From contig CP129291.1 of assembly GCA_030437565.1 (NCBI GenBank), positions 1,860,001 through 1,924,000 on the forward strand: a stretch of DNA of 64,000 nucleotides, in the 5' to 3' direction. The position numbers and the translations under genes were made by a program. The notes beneath the pieces are model-generated. The model saw nothing but the letters and a program-made list of their open reading frames with translations. It was not told the origin of the DNA and searched no databases. The stretch is from Terrilactibacillus sp. S3-3 (lineage in GTDB: Bacteria; Bacillota; Bacilli; Bacillales; Sporolactobacillaceae). Shown piece by piece: positions 1 to 11,838 of the stretch; positions within the stretch are counted from its first letter, which is position 1, and each line of letters starts with the position of its first letter.

Positions 1-1124
1 GTCATCGACGTCGCATACGAGCAGCGTACATGTCCCTCTCCTCCGTCACCAAACGCTTCACCCGGCACGACAACCACCACCTTCTCGGTCTGAAGCAGGC
101 GTTTGGCAAACTCTTCCGAACTGAGACCGGTCGATTCAACGGACGGGAATGTATAGAAAGCGCCTTCCGGTTTGTGGCAGTCCAATCCCATCTCATTCAA
201 AGACTGAACGATAAAATTGCGCCGCTGCCGATAACTTTTTCGCATATTAGCAATGTCTTCCCGGCCGTTTTTCAGTCCTTCAAGCCCCGCATGCTGGGCC
301 ATCGTCGAAGCGCACATAATCGCGTATTGATGAATTTTAAGAATGCCCTCAATAATATCTTCCGGCGGCGCACACACAAACCCGAGCCGCCAGCCGGTCA
401 TCGCCAAATCCTTGGAAAAACCGCTGAACAGTATCGTCCGCTCACGCATCCCATCGATCGCGGCGAAACTGGTATATAAATCGTCGTAAACGAGTTCGGC
501 ATAGATTTCATCGGATCAAATAAAATCAGCAGATCATGTTTTTTGGCCACCTCGGCAATGCGGATCATTTCCTCCTTGCTCAGCATCGATCCGGTCGGGT
601 TGTTCGGCGAACAGATCATGATCGCTTTCGTCCTGTTCGTGATCGCCTGCTCCAATTGTTCCGGCAGGACCTTGAACTGATTTTCTTTAAGAGCCTGAAC
701 GCTGACAGGAACCCCTCCGGCAAGCGTGACAAGTGGACCGTATGAAACAAAACAAGGTTCGACAACCAGCACTTCGTCACCCGGATTGAGAATCGCCCGC
801 AGCGCAATATCGATCGCCTCACTCGCGCCGACGGTCACAACGATCTCTGAGTCCGGATTGTAATTGACACAAAAATAATTGTCCATGTATTTAGCGATTT
901 CTTCCCGTAATTCAGGGAGTCCTGCATTCGCCGTGTAGGACGTGTATCCGTTTTCCAGGGAACGAATGGCCGCCTCCCGGACGTTCCACGGCGTCACAAA
1001 ATCCGGCTCACCGACGCCAAGGGAAATTACACCGGTCATTCCGGCCGTCGCATCGAAAAACTTTCGGATACCAAGGCTTCAAATCCCGGACATGTTTGGC
1101 TAAATAACTGGTTTTCAGCTCCAT
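1..1124 (-). CDS. alaT: Alanine/aromatic aminotransferase, class I PLP-dependent (partial, runs off left edge)
   Basis: This is a fold-type I PLP aminotransferase that moves amino groups between alanine-like substrates and 2-oxo acids in the cytosol. Seen: LGVGEPDF near the N-terminus, CSPNNPTG in the middle, and SGFSKDLAMTGWRLGF holding the PLP-binding lysine. The start ATG at 1124 overlaps the stop of the upstream Lrp-type regulator (ATGA), so the two are translationally coupled. This pair matches B. subtilis yugG-yugH (alaR-alaT), which is why I chose this symbol over patA; the assignment rests on context. The reading frame shifts near 1050-1075 and near 515. About 360 residues are present, and the last few tens of residues lie outside the window. 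Confidence 0.85.
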
Positions 1125-1624
1125 CACGGCGACACCACGATTCGTTTATCTTTGTCATCCGGGTCATAAAGCGTGCCGTCATGCTTATATTTTTTAAGCA
1201 CAAAATGGGTTGTTGTCGAAATGACGCCGTCAATCGTCGACAATTTCTGTGACACAAAATGGGCCACTTCATTGACGGTTTTCCCTTCGATCACAACGGA
1301 CAGATCATACGTCCCGGACATCAAATAGACTGAATTGACCTCACTGTAGCGGTAAATCCTTTCAGCCACATCATTAAACCCGACGTCCCTTTTCGGCGTG
1401 ACCTTCACATCGATCATCGCGGTAACCCCGTGGTGGCCTTCCACTTTCGTCCAGTCAACAAGCGAGACATAGCGGACAATCACTTTTTCTTCCTCAAAGT
1501 TTTTTGATGATTTCATGTGTTTGTTCAACACTCAGATTTGTCATTTTTGCGATATCTTCATCAGATAACGGGCATCTTTTTCAAGAATTTCCGCTATTTC
1601 AATTTCAGTAGCTGTCAGTTTCAT
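1124..1624 (-). CDS. alaR: Lrp/AsnC-family transcriptional regulator
   Basis: The protein has an N-terminal winged helix (DEDIAKMTNLSVEQ region) and a C-terminal RAM/AsnC ligand-binding domain with a VYLMSGTYDLSVVIEG core. Members bind amino acids and control transport or metabolism genes. Its stop overlaps the aminotransferase start by four bases, so it most likely regulates that operon, as AlaR does for alaT in B. subtilis. The ATG at 1624 gives a family-typical N-terminus (MKLTATEIEI). Two single-base shifts, near 1570 and 1503, split the frame; the rejoined protein is about 166 residues, the usual length. Function is inferred from context. Confidence 0.82.
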
Positions 1625-1984
1625 CGTCTTTCCCCCTCCATGCTCCTTAAACCTTCTGTGGTGCATCTTCTTTATTATATTACTACAGCCCACGCCTGAA
1701 AACGGCAAATCGGCAAGAATTTCAAGAAATCAGCCGTTTTCAATCCGTGCGAAGGCCTGTTGAGATTCATTAAATTCAGGTTTTGCTTGTCTCTATTAAT
1801 CTTATCTTAATTCCAATTTTCCAGACGTCAAGTGAGGGTTCGGAGTGCTGGCTTCCAGGTAAGAGCTTTTTTCTCGAATTAAACATATCTTAACTTGATG
1901 ATTTCGCGTTTCATGGGTTTAACCTGTCGATGCACTCGGGCCGGCCGATCATCCAATTCATCACTTTCCGCTCGTACAGGAAAA

Positions 1985-2018
1985 AACAGACGCCGATCGT
2001 TTATTATCGGCGTCCGTC
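1985..2018 (-). terminator. Rho-independent terminator of yumC
   Basis: On the minus strand ACGCCGAT and ATCGGCGT form a stem over an A/T-rich loop, followed by CTGTTTTTT. It lies directly after the ferredoxin-NADP reductase stop. Confidence 0.8.
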
Positions 2019-2034
2019 ATTAAAAAATAATTTT

Positions 2035-3049
2035 TTATGCTTTAAGCACAAAAATATTGGCGCTCGAGTGTGCATCGGCTGCGTACGCGAGTTTGGATCA
2101 ATATAGTGTTTGGCGTTGTTGACGGCTGTCGGCGCTTCGCCGAATCCGGTGGCAATCAGTTTCACTTTGCCTTCGTAGGAAGCAATGTCGCCCGCCGCGT
2201 ACACACCCGGGATATTCGTTTCCATTTTCGTATTGACCACGATCGAATTTTTGTCGATATCGAATCCCCAGTCCTTGATCGGGCCGAGCGAAGAAACGAA
2301 ACCGTAGTTCACAATCAAGTCATCGATCGCAATCGTCTTTTCTTCGTCGCCTTTGACTTCTTCGACGATGAGTTCATGAATGCGTTCGGAGTCGCCGGTG
2401 ATCGCCTTTGCTTGAAACGGTGTCACCACTTCAACGGACGATTGCATCAACTGTTCAACGCTCGATTCATGGGCGCGGAATTTATCACGGCGATGAATGA
2501 GGGTCACTTGCTCGGCAATCGGCTCCAATGTGTTTGCCCAGTCGACCGCCGAGTCGCCGCCGCCCAAAATAGCCACGCGCTTATTCTCAAAGCGGCTGAC
2601 ATCATCCACATAATAATGCAGATTTTTTTTCCATCATAAATTTCGGCGTTTTCCACATTGATCCGCCGCGGTTCAAAAGCGCCGACGCCGGCCGTAATCA
2701 CCACGGTTTTCGTTCTATGTTCGTTTCCAGACAGCGTTTTCAGCAAAAAAGTCTGATCGTCTTGACGCACAAGTTCCTGAACCCGTTCATCAAGGACAAC
2801 GGTCGGGTTGAACTGAAACGCCTGTTTTTTTAAATTGGCCACGAGATCCTTCGCTTTGATTTTCGGAAATCCGGCAACATCAAAAATATCCTTTTCAGGA
2901 TACAATGTACCAAGCTGCCCGCCCAGCTGCGGCAAGCTTTCGATAATTTTCACATTCATTTGCCGCATGCCGGCGTAAAAAGCGGTAAACAGGCCGACCG
3001 GCCCGCCGCCGATAATCGTAATATCATATAATTCACTGCCTTCTGACAC
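2035..3049 (-). CDS. yumC: Ferredoxin/flavodoxin--NADP(+) reductase, type 2
   Basis: This thioredoxin-reductase-like flavoprotein passes electrons between NADPH and ferredoxin or flavodoxin. Seen: an FAD-binding GGGPVG near residue 14, [13 protein letters not shown], the NADPH-binding [10 protein letters not shown] near residue 165, and the C-terminal FAD motif YAAGDIA. There is no CxxC redox pair, which separates it from thioredoxin reductase. A frameshift near 2610-2635 separates the two halves, and another near 2065 hides the natural C-terminus (ANIFVLKA). It stands alone, with its own terminator downstream and an AT-rich leader upstream. Length after repair is about 338 residues, close to YumC of B. 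subtilis. Confidence 0.9.
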
Positions 3050-3261
3050 CTTACAACCCCTCCATCTTTTAATGCCAAAGGGTCCTGTCTCTGCTGAGAT
3101 AAAATCCCTTTTTCTTTAGTATTCTCACTTTTTTCTCAATTACAGATTATTGTAATACATTTTTAAGCTAAATGCTAATCCTGTGTTTATTTAATTTCAC
3201 CTTTATCTTATAATAAGATACTGAAAAAAATCTGAAAGCAATGCCTCTAAGCCATTCGCCG

Positions 3262-3840
3262 CTATTTAAGAACATTTGATTTTTTCATTGCTTTCATTCC
3301 GGTCATATAAGCCTCAAGCATCCATCTCAAAGATTTTTGCTTGCTGGCATTCATATTAAAACCGTGATTCAATTCAAGCGAGCTGAAACCGTGGGCGATG
3401 CTGCGCAGTCCGCGGACGGCATGGATCGCTTCTTCATGATCCAAGTGATAACCTTCCATAACTTTCCCCAGCAGCTTGAGAATTTTGTCGCTTTCCTGCT
3501 CAAATTCACTATCCGTCGGATCGGGCACACGCGTGATCGCCTCATATAAACCCTGGTGGCAGCGGACAAATCGACATAGGCAGTGCCGATGGCATACAGC
3601 GCATCATCCCCGGATTTGCCGATCGCCGGTTCGGCAAGCGCTGCCGCGAACTTCTGAATTCCGTAGCAAGCCAGTGCTTTTTTTAAATCCATCAAGTTGT
3701 CAATATGGTTATATAATGACGGTGTTTTAATGTGCAGTTTTTTGGCTACTGAAGCCAGGGTTATTTTTTCAAATCCTTCTTCTTCAGCAATCTCCGCCGC
3801 TGCTTCAATGACTGTTTGTCTATTTAATCCTTGCCTCATG
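3262..3840 (-). CDS. TetR/AcrR-family transcriptional regulator
   Basis: The N-terminal TetR helix-turn-helix is clear (VIEAAAEIAEEEGFEKITL, then VAKKLHIKTPSLYNHI at residues 10-48). The C-terminal half resembles the WHG/TetR_C_33 ligand domain (HEEAIHAVRGLRSIAHGFSSLE). A frameshift near 3530-3570 divides it; the joined product is about 193 residues. Its start codon lies inside the 3' end of the upstream MBL-fold gene, so the two are co-transcribed and coupled, and the regulator probably controls that hydrolase and itself. The ligand is unknown. Confidence 0.85.
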
Positions 3841-4556
3841 TTTGTCTCCTTCCAAAGCCCTTTCTGCTTCCTTGATGGCCCGTTCCATCGCTGTTTTCGG
3901 ACATTTAAGCATCGTACCATGTCCGACAGCTAAAAGCGATGGGGATAAATTTTTCAGTTTTTCCGCACTTTCGCAGGCCTTCACTTTGTTCCATGTCGCC
4001 CACGCCGGAAACGGAAACCAAGGTTTGAGATGGCCGCTGACCGCGATCCCGCCGCGGGTTTGCAGCGCGTCCCCGGCAATCAATGCGCCTTCTTTTTCAT
4101 CAAATAAAGCGATATGTCCAGGCGTGTGGCCCGGAGATGCAATCACCCGCAAGCGGCCGATGCGATCACCGTCGATCACAAGCCGATCCGGCACCGTCCG
4201 GATATTTTTCGGAATGCCGCCGCGAATCGGCGTCTGCGGTTCGTCCGGATCGAGCGATGTATTTCCGGCCAGCAGCCGGGCATCGCGCTGTGAAATCACG
4301 ACTTCTGCTTCCGGCAGCGCTTCTTTCAGCCGATCGAGCGACCCAACGTGATCGCTATGGGCGTGGGTCAAAACAATGGTCTCAATCGGCTTGCCAATTT
4401 TTTCGGCCGCCTTTAATATCTGCTGCCAGCTGGACGGCAAAGCAGCATCAATCAGTGTCAGTCCGTGCTCTTCTTCAAACAAATAACAATTGACAGGAAA
4501 AACGGTCGGCAAAAAAGCGAGTTGATACAGCGATCCCTTTTTTTTTGAGTGCGCAT
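3820..4556 (-). CDS. MBL-fold metallo-hydrolase
   Basis: This is a metallo-beta-lactamase-fold hydrolase of the glyoxalase II/lactonase type. Seen: the metal site LTHAHSDHVGS (HxHxDH), the downstream ASPGHTPGH histidine, AGDALQ aspartate, and VGHGTM near the C-terminus. An AGGAGG ribosome site ends seven bases before the ATG at 4556. A run of nine A near 4538-4546 carries a frameshift in the first dozen codons. The 3' end overlaps the TetR gene by about 20 bases. Substrate cannot be told from sequence; thioester, lactone or glyoxalase-type activity are all possible. Confidence 0.85.
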
Positions 4557-4569
4557 CATACGGCCTCCT

Positions 4570-5505
4570 ATAACTAATTATATTAGCATTTTAACTTATA
4601 TCATTAGTTTTGTGAAGCCTAAAATAAATTTTTTTTGGATCTAACAATCATCCAGCGCGTATTGCCCGTCAACTGCACAGTAAACATGAACGGCATTAAT
4701 AATCTATCAAGCGAAAGGGTGTCATGCAGCCAAACGGCTTGTTTCCTGTGACTGTAAACTCAATGTTTCAAAAAGTCTGAGTCACTTTTCATGATCAACC
4801 TATTTTCGGAAAAAAAAAAATGTATTATTATTGAAGTAATCCAGTAAAAAAAAACAGCAGGGCTTTGTAACTAGCTTTTTTTGAAAACCACTTTCCGACT
4901 AGAAACAGTGATTAATAGATTTCTGAGAAATATATCCCCTTCATATCAATGCAGCATCGCCTTCATTATTTAAAAACTTCTTTTTCCAGCAATGAACTTT
5001 TTCCAGAGAACGACTCTTTTCGCTGATATAAGCAACTCGTTGGATTCCCACCTCATACCCTGAGCCCAGTGAAAAATTTGCCACTTTTGCCACTCCGATC
5101 GATTCATATAAAAACACCATATATGAATATATGTTCTTTTATTCAAACCAGTGTTCGTGTAAAATTATGACATTTGAACCGCATCGTCTTACATATTCCA
5201 TAATTTTCAAACAAATCTATAATATATTATGTAGAAAAAAATCACATTAAGGGGAGAGGAATACATGAAAAGGAGAGGCTTTTTAGGAGCGGTGACGCTA
5301 AATTCAAAAAAAGTTGAAGCTAGCCATTGGACGGTCATACATAAAAAAGGAAGCTGTGAACGACCCTGAGTTAACTAAGCTTTGCGGCTCTTAACGTTTG
5401 AAGAGTCAGCTACTTCCGATATTCATAATGAACGAAAGATGTCAGGAAAGGCCATTTTATAAAATGGATATCCTCCCTAACACTTTCGAAAACTAACTTT
5501 TTCAA
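4570..5505. other. AT-rich intergenic stretch without a convincing gene
   Basis: Over 900 bases with no family-recognisable coding sequence, clearly richer in A+T than its surroundings. One promoter-like TATAAT sits at 5218-5223, ahead of a short ORF listed separately. Around 5340-5440 there are imperfect inverted segments (GGAAGCTG with CAGCTACTTCC) that could fold. Nothing else supported. Confidence 0.5.
5265..5369 (+). CDS. Possible 34-residue peptide
   Basis: A short ORF (begins MKRRGFLGAV) follows a GGGGAGAGG ribosome-binding site at good spacing and a TATAAT box at 5218-5223. No family is recognised. It could be a leader peptide, a truncated gene or chance. It lies in an AT-rich stretch and ends 137 bases before the lipoprotein gene, with inverted segments in between. 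Confidence 0.3.
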   Translation: MKRRGFLGAVTLNSKKVEASHWTVIHKKGSCERP

Positions 5506-6579
5506 ATGGGGGTAACAAAAGAATATGTTTTCAACTCAACACCACACATAGCACTCAATAAATTCAAAAGGACTAGTCTAATTGTCTTGATTGTTATTTC
5601 GCTTGCCATTCTGATGGCCGGTTGTCAGAAAAAAGGTTCGAGCTCATCAAGTGACGCAGAGCTAAAGGTTATATCCGGAACGTACGTTGTACCAAAAGAC
5701 AGCAGTGATGAAGCTAAAAAGTATCTGGCCCTGAAAATTAAAATTACAAATAAAACATCTGATTCTCAGTATGTCTCAGCTAACTCTTTAAAGTTGTTAG
5801 ATTCTAAAAAAAATTCGATTGAAGCGACAGATGCTCCTGACTTTGGAGAAGCCGACAACGGGCTTGACGACATAACGATGAAAAAGGTTCTGCCAAACAC
5901 CAGCACGAGCGGATATGTCGTTTTTCCTGTAAAAAATTCTAAGCAGTACAATTTAGTCTATAATCTGAGGGCCGATGATGACCAAAAGGATACCTCCGTG
6001 CAAGTACCCGTCAATTTAAAAAAGTATAAGGATCATACCGAAGACTCGACAAATGCACTAAGAGCGTATGTAAATACAGTGTTTTTGAATGAGAAAAGTA
6101 TATTTTATGACAAGTACGTCGCTAACAAAGCTACTGCAGAAAAGGCGTCATTTAAGTCAATTGCCAGCGAAAACCTTCAACATGCAATTGCCGACAACAA
6201 GCCTATTAAAGATTCATATTTAGATAAACTAGTTTCACAGTTACAAGCTGCTAATAGTTCCCGCAGCAAAATCAGTTATAAGATTTCATCTTTTACACCG
6301 GAGGACGCCTATATCGATGTTACGGCTACAATGATTGATACTTCCGACTTAAACTCGCAGATATCGGAATCAGTAGATCAAGTCAGCGAAGAGACAAACT
6401 ACGAACAAGATTATGATGTGGTTGAAACCGCGGTAATAGGTAAGGTTATCGATAAATTTCCAAATATCCTGTCAAAACTGCCGACAAAAAAATCCGATGC
6501 TTATACGACCGTTCATTTACATAAAATCAATGGTAAATGGAAAATTGATACCGATGAAAGCAATGACTATTCTGTATAA
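5506..6579 (+). CDS. Lipoprotein with DUF4352/DUF5105-like domains
   Basis: A predicted secreted lipoprotein: basic residues, a hydrophobic segment at residues 24-37 and the lipobox LMAGC with Cys40. The mature part begins with a Ser-rich linker. It then has an Ig-like region (YLALKIKITNKTSDSQYVS, residues about 75-95) typical of DUF4352/DUF5105 proteins, and a helical second half (LRAYVNTVFLNEKSIFYDKY). The first ATG has no good ribosome site; a GGGGGT at 5509-5514 suggests the true start may be near 5524 with an undetected indel. Role unknown; relatives are stress- or envelope-associated lipoproteins. Codon usage is more AT-rich than its neighbours, suggesting acquisition. Confidence 0.75.
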   Translation: MGVTKEYVFNSTPHIALNKFKRTSLIVLIVISLAILMAGCQKKGSSSSSDAELKVISGTYVVPKDSSDEAKKYLALKIKITNKTSDSQYVSANSLKLLDSKKNSIEATDAPDFGEADNGLDDITMKKVLPNTSTSGYVVFPVKNSKQYNLVYNLRADDDQKDTSVQVPVNLKKYKDHTEDSTNALRAYVNTVFLNEKSIFYDKYVANKATAEKASFKSIASENLQHAIADNKPIKDSYLDKLVSQLQAANSSRSKISYKISSFTPEDAYIDVTATMIDTSDLNSQISESVDQVSEETNYEQDYDVVETAVIGKVIDKFPNILSKLPTKKSDAYTTVHLHKINGKWKIDTDESNDYSV

Positions 6580-6629
6580 ATTTAGAAGAAGATTTCGCCG
6601 GGAAGGAATATTAAACAATAATCGAGTAG

Positions 6630-6664
6630 AAGGGGCTGACCTTTTGGGACAGCCTCTTTTTTTT
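6630..6664 (+). terminator. Rho-independent terminator after the lipoprotein gene
   Basis: AGGGGCTG and CAGCCTCT pair across a short loop and are followed by eight T. Confidence 0.85.
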
Positions 6665-6749
6665 ACTTAAAGCCGCTGTTTCAACTAAACGGTTGGTTTA
6701 AAAAAAAAAAAATATAACACCAAATATCTTCACATGCTATTCACTCTAA

Positions 6750-6908
6750 TACAAAGATGATGATCCAGTAAATCCGCCAACATTCGGCCGGTTGCCACCT
6801 GGCGATTACATAGACGAGTTGGAAGCAGATTGGGTCTTCACGGCGATCCTCAGAAAGGAATTCAGAACTCGCTTCCACCTAGCGGCTCAATCATCAAGCG
6901 GAAAATAA
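6750..6908 (+). pseudogene. Possible gene remnant, 52 open codons without a start
   Basis: The frame is open between stops at 6747 and 6906, and encodes a non-repetitive, protein-like stretch (LPPGDYIDELEADWVF) with no ATG/GTG/TTG and ribosome site. The composition looks coding but I do not recognise the family. It may be the end of a decayed gene. The rest of 6665-7087 holds nothing I can support. Confidence 0.25.
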
Positions 6909-7087
6909 TCCGTCCGATTTAGAAACGGCCGGCCATCAAGAAGGGTCGGCTTACACTAATTCCCCCCTTCTCCCCTATTCCCGCTTTGGGCAACTCACCA
7001 TCTTCTGCCTTAAAAGCGGAACCGCGCTCGGGAAACGTCTAGGCCGGTTTTATCTGCCCGGCAATGAAGCGGTAATGAGGCTTTGTT

Positions 7088-7624
7088 TTAAAGCTTTCTT
7101 TTAGGCACATGCTCAAATATCTCGCCGCTTTCGAAAAAATCGGCCAGTCTGGATAACCATTCATAATAATTTGCCCGGACTTTTATCTCTTGAAGCAACT
7201 CCTGAATTTTGTTTTCCATATCATGCGGAATGTCTTCACTTTCTTTTATCAACATCAATTCACGTACCCATTTTTTTCCGAACATTTTATTTCGATTAAT
7301 GGTCTTTCGCCAATTAGATGTAAAAATGGAAATAAACATATCATAATAATCCGTTGCTACATCGTAAAGATCTTTACGCACGCCTTTTTCAAATACTTTT
7401 TCAGCAATATTGATATCCACCATTTCTCTTACCACTTGGCTCATTCTTGTTTTGCTCATGCCTGTGGCTTCGGACAGTTCATCCAACGTCATCGGCTTGT
7501 GGTTCATATAAATAATGCCGAGAACACGTCCGACTGTCGGAGAAATTCCATAAGCACGCATACTATCGGCCATTTTCTCAATACTGTTCTTTAACTTGAC
7601 TAACCCAATCCCCCATCTTGTCAT
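7088..7624 (-). CDS. opcR: GbsR/OpcR-family transcriptional repressor of osmoprotectant uptake
   Basis: A MarR-like winged-helix regulator of the GbsR family. The N-terminal half contains GISPTVGRVLGIIYM and the recognition region TLDELSEATGMSKTRMSQVV; next comes the hallmark wing segment VFEKGVRKDLYDV. A helical C-terminal dimerisation region follows. It is divergent from, and directly upstream of, opuCABCD. That is the arrangement of the choline/glycine-betaine-responsive repressor OpcR in Bacillus, so I use that symbol by context. The start is uncertain: AAGGAG at about 7635 is better placed for a start four bases upstream in another frame, so a small indel at the N-terminus is possible. 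Confidence 0.82.
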   Translation of the reverse strand: MTRWGIGLVKLKNSIEKMADSMRAYGISPTVGRVLGIIYMNHKPMTLDELSEATGMSKTRMSQVVREMVDINIAEKVFEKGVRKDLYDVATDYYDMFISIFTSNWRKTINRNKMFGKKWVRELMLIKESEDIPHDMENKIQELLQEIKVRANYYEWLSRLADFFESGEIFEHVPKRKL

Positions 7625-7649
7625 CCATCAGCAGAAAGCTCCTTTTATA

Positions 7650-7801
7650 CCCAATGTACGAAAACAATGTACCACATTTTTGCTCATAAATAAAATAAGT
7701 AATGAATAGATTTCAGCTAAAATCCGTCAAAAAAAAATTCATATTGTATATACTTGATGTACAGTTTATAAACTTTTTATTTTACAAATGTACGTTATAA
7801 T
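7650..7801. promoter_or_regulatory. opcR-opuC divergent control region with AATGTAC repeats
   Basis: A good -10 (TATAAT, 7796-7801) faces opuCA. The heptamer AATGTAC or GATGTAC recurs four times between the divergent genes: two tandem copies near 7653-7675, one near 7755 and one near 7787. They flank the promoter and are candidate sites for the adjacent GbsR-type repressor. Operator identity is inference. Confidence 0.5.
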
Positions 7802-7878
7802 TAAATTATGCCCTAAAATGGCGTTTTGACTTGAACGTGTTTTCTGCAAAACACTGCAATAAATGGAGGTGTCGGAAC

Positions 7879-9033
7879 TTGTTAAAGTTTGATCATGTAA
7901 CCAAAATCTATAAAGGCGGCAAACGGGCGGTAGACGATTTGAACTTGGAGTTTCAATCAGGTGAATTCATTGTCTTTATCGGTCCGAGCGGATGCGGTAA
8001 AACAACGACTTTGAAAATGATCAATCGTCTCATTGAACCGACCAAAGGCACCATCTACATCAATGGAAAGGATATTAAAGAAAATAGATCCTGTAAAATT
8101 AAGGCGGGGCATCGGGTATGTGATTCAACAGATTGGGTTATTTCCGCATATGACCATTCAGCAAAACATCTCGCTGATACCAAAGCTTCTTAAATGGCCG
8201 GAAGAAAAACGCCGGAAGCGGGCAAAAGAACTGCTCCAACTCGTCAATATGTCAGAAGAGTACTTAAATCGTTATCCGCATGAATTAAGCGGCGGACAGC
8301 AGCAACGTTTTGGCGTCTTGCGCGCACTGGCAGCCGATCAGCCGCTTATTTTAATGGATGAACCCTTCGGCGCGCTCGATCCGATCACACGGGATGCCTT
8401 GCAAGATGAAATCAAAAAATTACAGCAAACATTGGGAAAAACAATTATATTTGTGACCCATGATATTGATGAGGCCATTAAATTGGCCGACAAGATTGTC
8501 ATCATGCGTGAGGGGCAGCTCGTGCAAGTGGGAACGCCGGACGAAATCCTGCGCAATCCGGCCAATGATTTTGTCGAAGATTTATTGGAAAAAAAGACCG
8601 ATTGATTCACGCCATGCCGCATATTCAAACGGTCGAACAAATCATGAGCACGAACGCCGTCACGATTACTAATGACAAGTCTTTACCTGAAGCCATTCAA
8701 ATTATGAAAGAGCATCGCGTCGATTCTCTGTTAGTGGTGGATGAAAACAAAGTATTAAAAGGATACATTGATGTTGAAATCATTGACCGAAATCAGAAAA
8801 AACCGGTTCAGGTTGCGGATGTTTTAGAAACGAATGTGTTTGCCGTTGAAAAAATGACATTGGTCCGGGATACGATCCGGAAAATTCTAAAGCAAGGAAT
8901 GGAATATGTGCCGGTTGTGGATGAACAGCATCATCTGGTCGGGATCGTAACAAGAGCGACCTTAGTGGATATTGTCTATGATTCTATCTGGGGGGAATCT
9001 GAAGAAGCGCTATTCTCGGAAAATATGGGTTAG
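7879..9033 (+). CDS. opuCA: Osmoprotectant ABC transporter ATP-binding subunit
   Basis: ATPase of the OpuC importer for glycine betaine, carnitine and related compatible solutes. Seen: Walker A GPSGCGKTT, Q-loop YVIQQIGLFPH, signature LSGGQQQR, Walker B ILMDEPFGALD, and two C-terminal CBS domains (VDSLLVVD and YVPVVDEQHHLVGIVTRATL), the hallmark of OpuA/OpuC-type ATPases that sense ionic strength. The start is TTG at 7879, eight bases after GGAGGT. Frameshifts near 8088 and 8588 break the sequence into three pieces; the CBS part is otherwise contiguous and family-typical, so this is one gene of about 385 residues. First gene of opuCABCD. Confidence 0.92.
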
Positions 9034-9044
9034 GGGGAAGCTGA

Positions 9045-10657
<1,613 letters not shown>

Positions 10658-10658
10658 A

Positions 10659-11341
10659 ATGGAAACGTTAAAGGGAATGATTGAGTACTATATACAGAAT
10701 GACAGCTATGTGTGGGAACAGTTTTGCAGGCATTTTTTAATGTCCGCCTATGGCGTCTTGTTTGCGGCAATTGTGGCCATTCCATTAGGGATATTCATCG
10801 CCCGTCACCGGCGGTTAAGTGCCTGGGTGATATCGCTGGCAAATATTATTCAAACCATCCCATCCTTAGCGATGTTATCCATCCTCATGCTGGTCATGGG
10901 CTTAGGGACAAACACCGTCGTCCTTTCACTCTTCCTTTATTCACTCCTGCCTATTCTTAAAAATACTTATACAGGGATTGTCGGAGTGGACCAATTTTTA
11001 TTAGAATCCGGAAAAGCGATGGGGATGACGAAATTTCAAATATTGCGGATGGTTGAACTGCCGCTCGCATTATCTGTCATCATGGCCGATTAAGAAATGC
11101 CCTCGTCATTGCCATCGGAATTGCCACCATCGGCACTTTTGTCGGCGCCGGAGGATTGGGAGATATCATCGTGCGGGGAACCAATGTGACGAACGGGTCT
11201 TCCATTATTCTAGCCGGAGCCATTCCAACAGCATTGATGGCCGTCGCAGCAGATTTTGTGATGGGATGGATTGAACGCAGCCTGGCTCCAGTGAAGAAGA
11301 AGAAAAAAGGAAACTGGTTTGAAACCCATCAGGCTGTTTAA
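10659..11341 (+). CDS. opuCD: Osmoprotectant ABC transporter permease
   Basis: Second OpuC permease. Its helices and the loop GVDQFLLESGKAMGMTKFQI parallel OpuCB. The ATG at 10659 starts immediately after the opuCC stop and uses the AAGGAG inside the opuCC 3' end. A frameshift near 11088 follows SVIMAD; the next frame gives the expected IGIATIGTFVGAGGLGDII and a Lys-rich cytoplasmic tail. About 227 residues. Last gene of the operon. Confidence 0.9.
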
Positions 11342-11382
11342 AAAGGCGCATACGCAAGCCTTCAACGTTGAAACGGTACAAC

Positions 11383-11419
11383 TGCAATTATTGGAGTGCC
11401 CTATTCTCCAATAATTGCA
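11383..11419. repeat. Perfect 14-bp inverted repeat after opuCD
   Basis: TGCAATTATTGGAG and its exact reverse complement enclose nine bases. There is no T-run, so it is not a classical terminator. It could protect the opuC mRNA 3' end or be an element boundary. The stretch from 11420 to 11735 contains no gene I can support. Confidence 0.6.
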
Positions 11420-11738
11420 AGTTTGCCGATTCATTTCATAAATCCAATCGAAAGTTCAACACGCAAAATTATATCTATAATGGAAGAAACCCCCGATAAG
11501 TTTTTTACAGAAACATCTTATCGAACAGTTATCCATAGATCCAGAATTTTATCCGTTCTCGCTAGAGGCACCTTTAAGATTCATTCACATCAGCGCGAAC
11601 TGCTGTTCTTAGAAAGACGGCTCAATTTGGGCTGTCCCGTCCCTTATACTTTTTCAATCTATCCGGGTATAATAAAGACATAAGAAGTGTAAAATAAACA
11701 CCGCCGATGCTACCCACAAAGCGAATAGTTTTGAACCG

Positions 11739-11790
11739 ATCCGCCTCTGCTAGGCCTTTAGCATATGAGGCGGATTATTTCTTTTTATTT
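11739..11790 (+). terminator. Rho-independent terminator downstream of opuC
   Basis: ATCCGCCTC and GAGGCGGAT form a nine-bp stem, followed by TATTTCTTTTTATTT. Confidence 0.75.
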
Positions 11791-11838
11791 GACAGCATCA
11801 CTATAATGCTGACAATTCCTAAACCTGAAATCTTTCCT

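Noticed and set aside
11396..11683. 95-codon plus ORF downstream of opuC
   Set aside because: Starts inside an inverted repeat, lacks a ribosome site, and shows no family-like features.
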